A DNA stretch of 9,536 nucleotides from an uncultured Pseudomonas sp. (GTDB lineage Bacteria; Pseudomonadota; Gammaproteobacteria; Pseudomonadales; Pseudomonadaceae), in the NCBI GenBank assembly GCA_943912755.1, contig CALTWF010000146.1, positions 1 through 9,536 on the forward strand, given 5' to 3'. Each line of letters starts with the position of its first letter. The stretch's first letter is position 1. Below, piece by piece: positions 7,727 to 9,536 of this stretch. The notes beneath the pieces are model-generated. The model was not told the origin of the DNA. It saw nothing but the letters and a program-made list of their open reading frames with translations, and searched no databases. The position numbers and the translations under genes were made by a program.

Positions 7727-7752
7727 AAGCCCGCATTAGCGGGCTTTTTTTT
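7727..7752 (+). terminator. Rho-independent terminator of gyrB
   Basis: Arms AAGCCCGC (7727-7734) and GCGGGCTT (7739-7746) pair perfectly around the tetraloop ATTA and run into eight T residues (7745-7752). It lies 86 bases after the gyrB stop and would end the dnaA-dnaN-recF-gyrB transcript, isolating it from the mobile DNA beyond. Confidence 0.93.
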
Positions 7753-7915
7753 GCTTCCAATTCCTGTGGGCACCCTGCCCCCCCAACGGCTGGTCTGAGG
7801 CTGGCCGCCTGCGTATGGATGGTGGAAAGGAAGATCGGGCCCAAGGGCTCGGTGGATGAATCTGTAAGGGAGTAGCGAATGGAGCAAATCTTTAATAGTG
7901 CACCGGAATACAAGT

Positions 7916-7950
7916 AGATTAATTAAATCTGCCTGTATTAATTTAATACA
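7916..7950. repeat. Pair of adjacent AT-rich palindromes
   Basis: AGATTAATTAAATCT (7916-7930, 5-base arms) is followed after three bases by TGTATTAATTTAATACA (7934-7950), a perfect palindrome with 8-base arms around one central T. Twin palindromes of this kind are typical operators for dimeric repressors, but they may also be part of the transposon end. There is no direct evidence for a regulator. Confidence 0.55.
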
Positions 7951-7995
7951 TAACAAGAAACTGTAAGAAACACCAAATTGGCTAGTTGGATTAAA

Positions 7996-8060
7996 TGTAG
8001 ATTTCAATGGGATGTTGGAATAAGATCTATGACTGCATTTTGTAGCTTCCAGATTGGATG
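7996..8060. repeat. Two degenerate direct repeats, candidate TnsB-binding sites
   Basis: TGTAGATTTCAATGGGATG (7996-8014) and TGTAGCTTCCAGATTGGATG (8041-8060) agree at about 15 of 20 positions when one gap is allowed; their starts are 45 bases apart. Tn7-like ends carry several imperfect TnsB-binding repeats of about 20 bases and begin with TGT, so these fit by kind and place. The match is too degenerate to be certain. Confidence 0.35.
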
Positions 8061-8358
8061 TCTACGCGAATCAGACAGTTGAAGCAATAACCTAAGATCA
8101 AACAGAAACTGCTGGTGCGGTGACAAGCGTCTTGCTTAGAAAGAAAGAGATCAAGGCGATCTCCGGAAATTCTGATTAGTCATTAAATCCAGACCATTCC
8201 AGCAGAAAGTGGAGGCCCAAATGTAGAAAAACGCGACCAAAACCGAGAGGTTCTGACCGCGCTTAGCGAAGCGGACTTGCGACGTAGGAAACCGCAATGT
8301 CTGCTTTTTCGAAGCCCCTGTCAATCCTCTCCCATCTTTTCGACCTTAGCGAGGCTAC

Positions 8359-8383
8359 TCGACGGCACAGTGTTGCCTGTCGA
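8359..8383 (+). other. Hairpin upstream of tnsA (first)
   Basis: TCGACGGCA (8359-8367) pairs with TGCC-T-GTCGA (8374-8383): nine pairs with a single bulged T around the loop CAGTGT. No T-run follows, so it is not an ordinary terminator. It would sit in the tnsA mRNA leader if transcription starts upstream. Confidence 0.45.
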
Positions 8384-8403
8384 AAGGCCTCACTTCGCCT
8401 GCC

Positions 8404-8427
8404 CTGCGCCTTGATTTTTTGGCGCAG
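8404..8427 (+). other. Hairpin upstream of tnsA (second)
   Basis: CTGCGCC (8404-8410) and GGCGCAG (8421-8427) are perfect 7-base arms around TTGATTTTTT. It ends 25 bases before the tnsA ribosome site. The T-run is inside the loop, so it does not look like a terminator. It may limit transcription or translation into the transposase genes. Confidence 0.5.
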
Positions 8428-8463
8428 CGACGGCGCTCGTTTCGAGATTTTCGGAGGTGTTTC

Positions 8464-9102
8464 ATGACAGTACGAAAGGTGGTCACGCGTCGGTCTAACC
8501 ACTACCGCGGCTACTTCCCATCGCTCAAAAATAAACTGCCTGTGCCCTGGGAGTCCCAGCTCGAAGGCGCGTTTTATCGGCTTCTTGAGCTGTCTCCTGC
8601 AGTCATCGGCTACGTCCCGCAGCCCAGTGAGGAGCGTATTCCATCGCTTCAGGGCTATTTCAAATACTACCCGGACGTACAGGTTTTCCTCGCGGATGGG
8701 CGCGAGTGGTGGTTTGAAGTGAAACCTCACGAACGACTGAAGATAGCCAGTGTCAGGCAGCGACTGGATGCAGCTGAGCGCTACTTCAACGCCACCGCTC
8801 GTAACTTTTCGGTGGTCACTGAAAGGTTAATTGAAGCTGAGCCCCTGGCTACCAATCTTCGAAGGCTGATGTATCACCGGCGCGGTCCAGAGCTTTCGCA
8901 TCAGGCGTTGGAGGAGGTAATGGTGGCCTTCAACAAATGGCCGCCTACGACCGTTGCAGATTTGCTCTGCGTGGTTGGTGAGAGGAAAGCCTGGCGCTTG
9001 TTAGGCCTTGGGGTGGTGGGCATTGACCTTGATAGGTCAATTGACACTGACTCCCCGGTCTTCCTGCAGGGGGGGCACCGTCATGCAAACCTTTTCCCTT
9101 AG
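8464..9102 (+). CDS. tnsA: Tn7-like transposase endonuclease subunit TnsA
   Basis: 212-residue protein with the restriction-endonuclease-like fold of TnsA, which cuts the 5' ends of the transposon so that, with TnsB cutting the 3' ends, the element leaves by cut-and-paste. The likely catalytic residues align with Tn7 TnsA E63, D114 and Q130-x-K132: E34 in WESQLEGAF, D71 in YYPDVQVF, and E85/K87 in WWFEVKP. Residues about 95-212 are the C-terminal part that in Tn7 contacts TnsC. The protein is shorter than Tn7 TnsA (about 270), as in other Tn7-like branches. ATG 8464 was chosen because GGAGGT (8453-8458) stands 5 bases before it; an upstream TTG at 8419 lies inside a hairpin and adds an unrelated peptide. 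All catalytic residues are present, so the protein looks intact. The next gene overlaps its end by 20 bases. Confidence 0.9.
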   Translation: MTVRKVVTRRSNHYRGYFPSLKNKLPVPWESQLEGAFYRLLELSPAVIGYVPQPSEERIPSLQGYFKYYPDVQVFLADGREWWFEVKPHERLKIASVRQRLDAAERYFNATARNFSVVTERLIEAEPLATNLRRLMYHRRGPELSHQALEEVMVAFNKWPPTTVADLLCVVGERKAWRLLGLGVVGIDLDRSIDTDSPVFLQGGHRHANLFP

Positions 9103-9536
9103 GGTGAAATTGGTCGTCATCGTTCGTGGCGTACTGATGGTGCTTGAGAAGAGGCTTATCGACCGGAAGCTGCTCTTCTTCGATGAGCTTGGTGAGCCCA
9201 CGAAGCTATCCGAGAAGGAGTTCTATGAGGCCTACGAGAAGCGCGAGATCGAGATCTCCGCTGATCAGCCTTATCTCGGGAAGGTTCCGTATGTACGGAA
9301 CATCCCTCCAGACATCTCATGCTTCCCCAAAAAACATGGGGATGAAGCATTGCGCCGACGCAAGTATCTGGACGACCTAACTAAGCGCGGTAAATACAAG
9401 CTGCCGGGTGACGAAGACATGATCAAGACACTTAGAGATATCGCCAAAAAGATTGGGGATGCGTGCGCACCCTCGGTTTCCACTGCGGATTCCACGACAC
9501 TTGGACACCCAGCCCACGCTCATTTGGACACTCGTT
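9083..9536 (+). CDS. tnsB: Probable TnsB transposase, N-terminal part, likely interrupted by an IS
   Basis: An open frame from ATG 9083 runs to the window edge without a stop. It overlaps tnsA by 20 bases and has AGGGGGGG (9068-9075) as its ribosome site; ATG 9137 is an alternative start. The first 134 codons read as a hydrophilic N-terminal domain, including KRLIDRKLLFFDELGEPTKL, then QPYLGKVPYVRNIPPD, LRRRKYLDDLTKRGKYKLPG and KKIGDACAPSVST. TnsB is the DDE (retroviral integrase-like) subunit that binds the transposon ends and joins them to target DNA; its catalytic core would lie beyond the window. The assignment rests mainly on its position after tnsA and on a general resemblance to N-termini of TnsB/TniA-type proteins. 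From codon 135 (near 9485) the peptide turns into unrelated ADSTTLGHPAHAHLDTR, where IS21-like terminal repeats begin, so the native gene probably ends there. Confidence 0.7.
   Translation, partial: MQTFSLRVKLVVIVRGVLMVLEKRLIDRKLLFFDELGEPTKLSEKEFYEAYEKREIEISADQPYLGKVPYVRNIPPDISCFPKKHGDEALRRRKYLDDLTKRGKYKLPGDEDMIKTLRDIAKKIGDACAPSVSTADSTTLGHPAHAHLDTR
9484..9536. mobile_element. Probable left end of an IS21-family insertion sequence (partial)
   Basis: From TG at 9484 the sequence shows two tandem terminal-type repeats: CCACG (9492-9496) with TTGGACAC (9501-9508), then CCACG (9514-9518) with TTGGACAC (9524-9531), a period of 22-23 bases. Multiple imperfect repeats of this kind, with CCACG and GGACAC blocks, are characteristic of the ends of Pseudomonas IS21-family elements (istA/istB). 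The start falls inside the tnsB frame. The istA gene would lie outside the window; the family call is from the repeat pattern as I remember it. Confidence 0.55.

Larger units (their letters stand above)
7753..8463. other. Gene-free region holding the probable Tn7-like transposon end
   Basis: No convincing gene is seen in these 711 bases. Composition changes along it: GC-rich to about 7880, then AT-rich to about 8230 (25% GC in 7921-7980, 33% in 7981-8040), then GC-rich up to tnsA. It contains two adjacent palindromes (7916-7950), a GAGATC/GATCTC inverted repeat (8147-8163), related TGTAG-starting sequences at 7996, 8041 and 8222, and two hairpins before tnsA. Since tnsA is the first gene of a Tn7-like element, the transposon end with its TnsB-binding repeats should lie in or just before this region. 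The exact terminal base could not be assigned. Confidence 0.6.

Noticed and set aside
7765..7771. TGTGGGC, identical to the first seven bases of the Tn7 end
   Set aside because: The match stops there, no TnsB-type repeats follow, and the same string occurs at the start of common Pseudomonas REP elements (CCTGTGGG). Chance is the simpler explanation, so it was not used as the transposon boundary.
7684..7875. 63-codon plus-strand frame after gyrB
   Set aside because: It crosses the terminator hairpin and T-run at 7727-7752; coding through a strong terminator is unlikely.
7705..8007. 100-codon minus-strand frame between gyrB and tnsA
   Set aside because: It runs through the gyrB terminator and across the sharp change in base composition, and its peptide resembles no family I recognise.
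8147..8163. GAGATC-AAGGC-GATCTC inverted repeat as a possible terminator or operator
   Set aside because: Arms of six bases with no T-run and no adjacent gene; such repeats arise by chance often enough that no function was assigned.
8263..8730. 155-codon minus-strand frame covering the tnsA upstream region and tnsA start
   Set aside because: More than half is antisense to a clearly recognised tnsA, and the residues resemble no family I know; there is no convincing ribosome site.
1..9536. CRISPR array, tRNA or rRNA genes
   Set aside because: No regularly spaced long repeats, no cloverleaf with a GTTCRAnnC-type arm, and no rRNA-like conserved blocks were seen on either strand.

Overview
The window is the replication-origin region of a Pseudomonas chromosome. 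The gene order and protein sequences suggest the P. putida / P. fluorescens side of the genus, but the species cannot be fixed from the sequence alone. Evidence is the arrangement yidC-yidD-rnpA-rpmH (minus strand) / oriC / dnaA-dnaN-recF-gyrB (plus strand), the high-GC coding style, and 16-bp Pseudomonas-type parS palindromes.

Layout. Positions 1-825, minus strand, hold the start of yidC, complete yidD, rnpA and rpmH, packed with overlaps or tiny gaps and read from a near-consensus sigma-70 promoter at 885-913. Positions about 985-1340 are oriC: an AT-rich unwinding stretch, four consensus DnaA boxes and several one-mismatch boxes, the last consensus box lying on the -35 of the dnaA promoter. 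Positions 1415-7640 carry dnaA, dnaN, recF and gyrB: initiator, sliding clamp, gap-repair loader and gyrase subunit B. Two parS sites for ParB (chromosome segregation) sit inside recF, so initiation, clamp, supercoiling and segregation functions are concentrated at the origin. A rho-independent terminator closes the cluster at 7727-7752.

The accessory part begins after that terminator. A gene-free stretch of about 700 bases (7753-8463) drops to about 25-33% GC around 7921-8040 and contains palindromes and degenerate TGTAG-type repeats. It is followed by tnsA, a Tn7-type endonuclease gene, and the overlapping start of a probable tnsB. A Tn7-like transposon has therefore settled directly downstream of gyrB, with its tnsA-proximal end facing the 3' end of the host gene, the same orientation Tn7 adopts at glmS. 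The last 53 bases look like the left end of an IS21-family insertion sequence that interrupts tnsB near codon 134, which would mean this copy of the transposon is damaged. The outer boundary of the Tn7-like element cannot be fixed from this window because its other end is not present.
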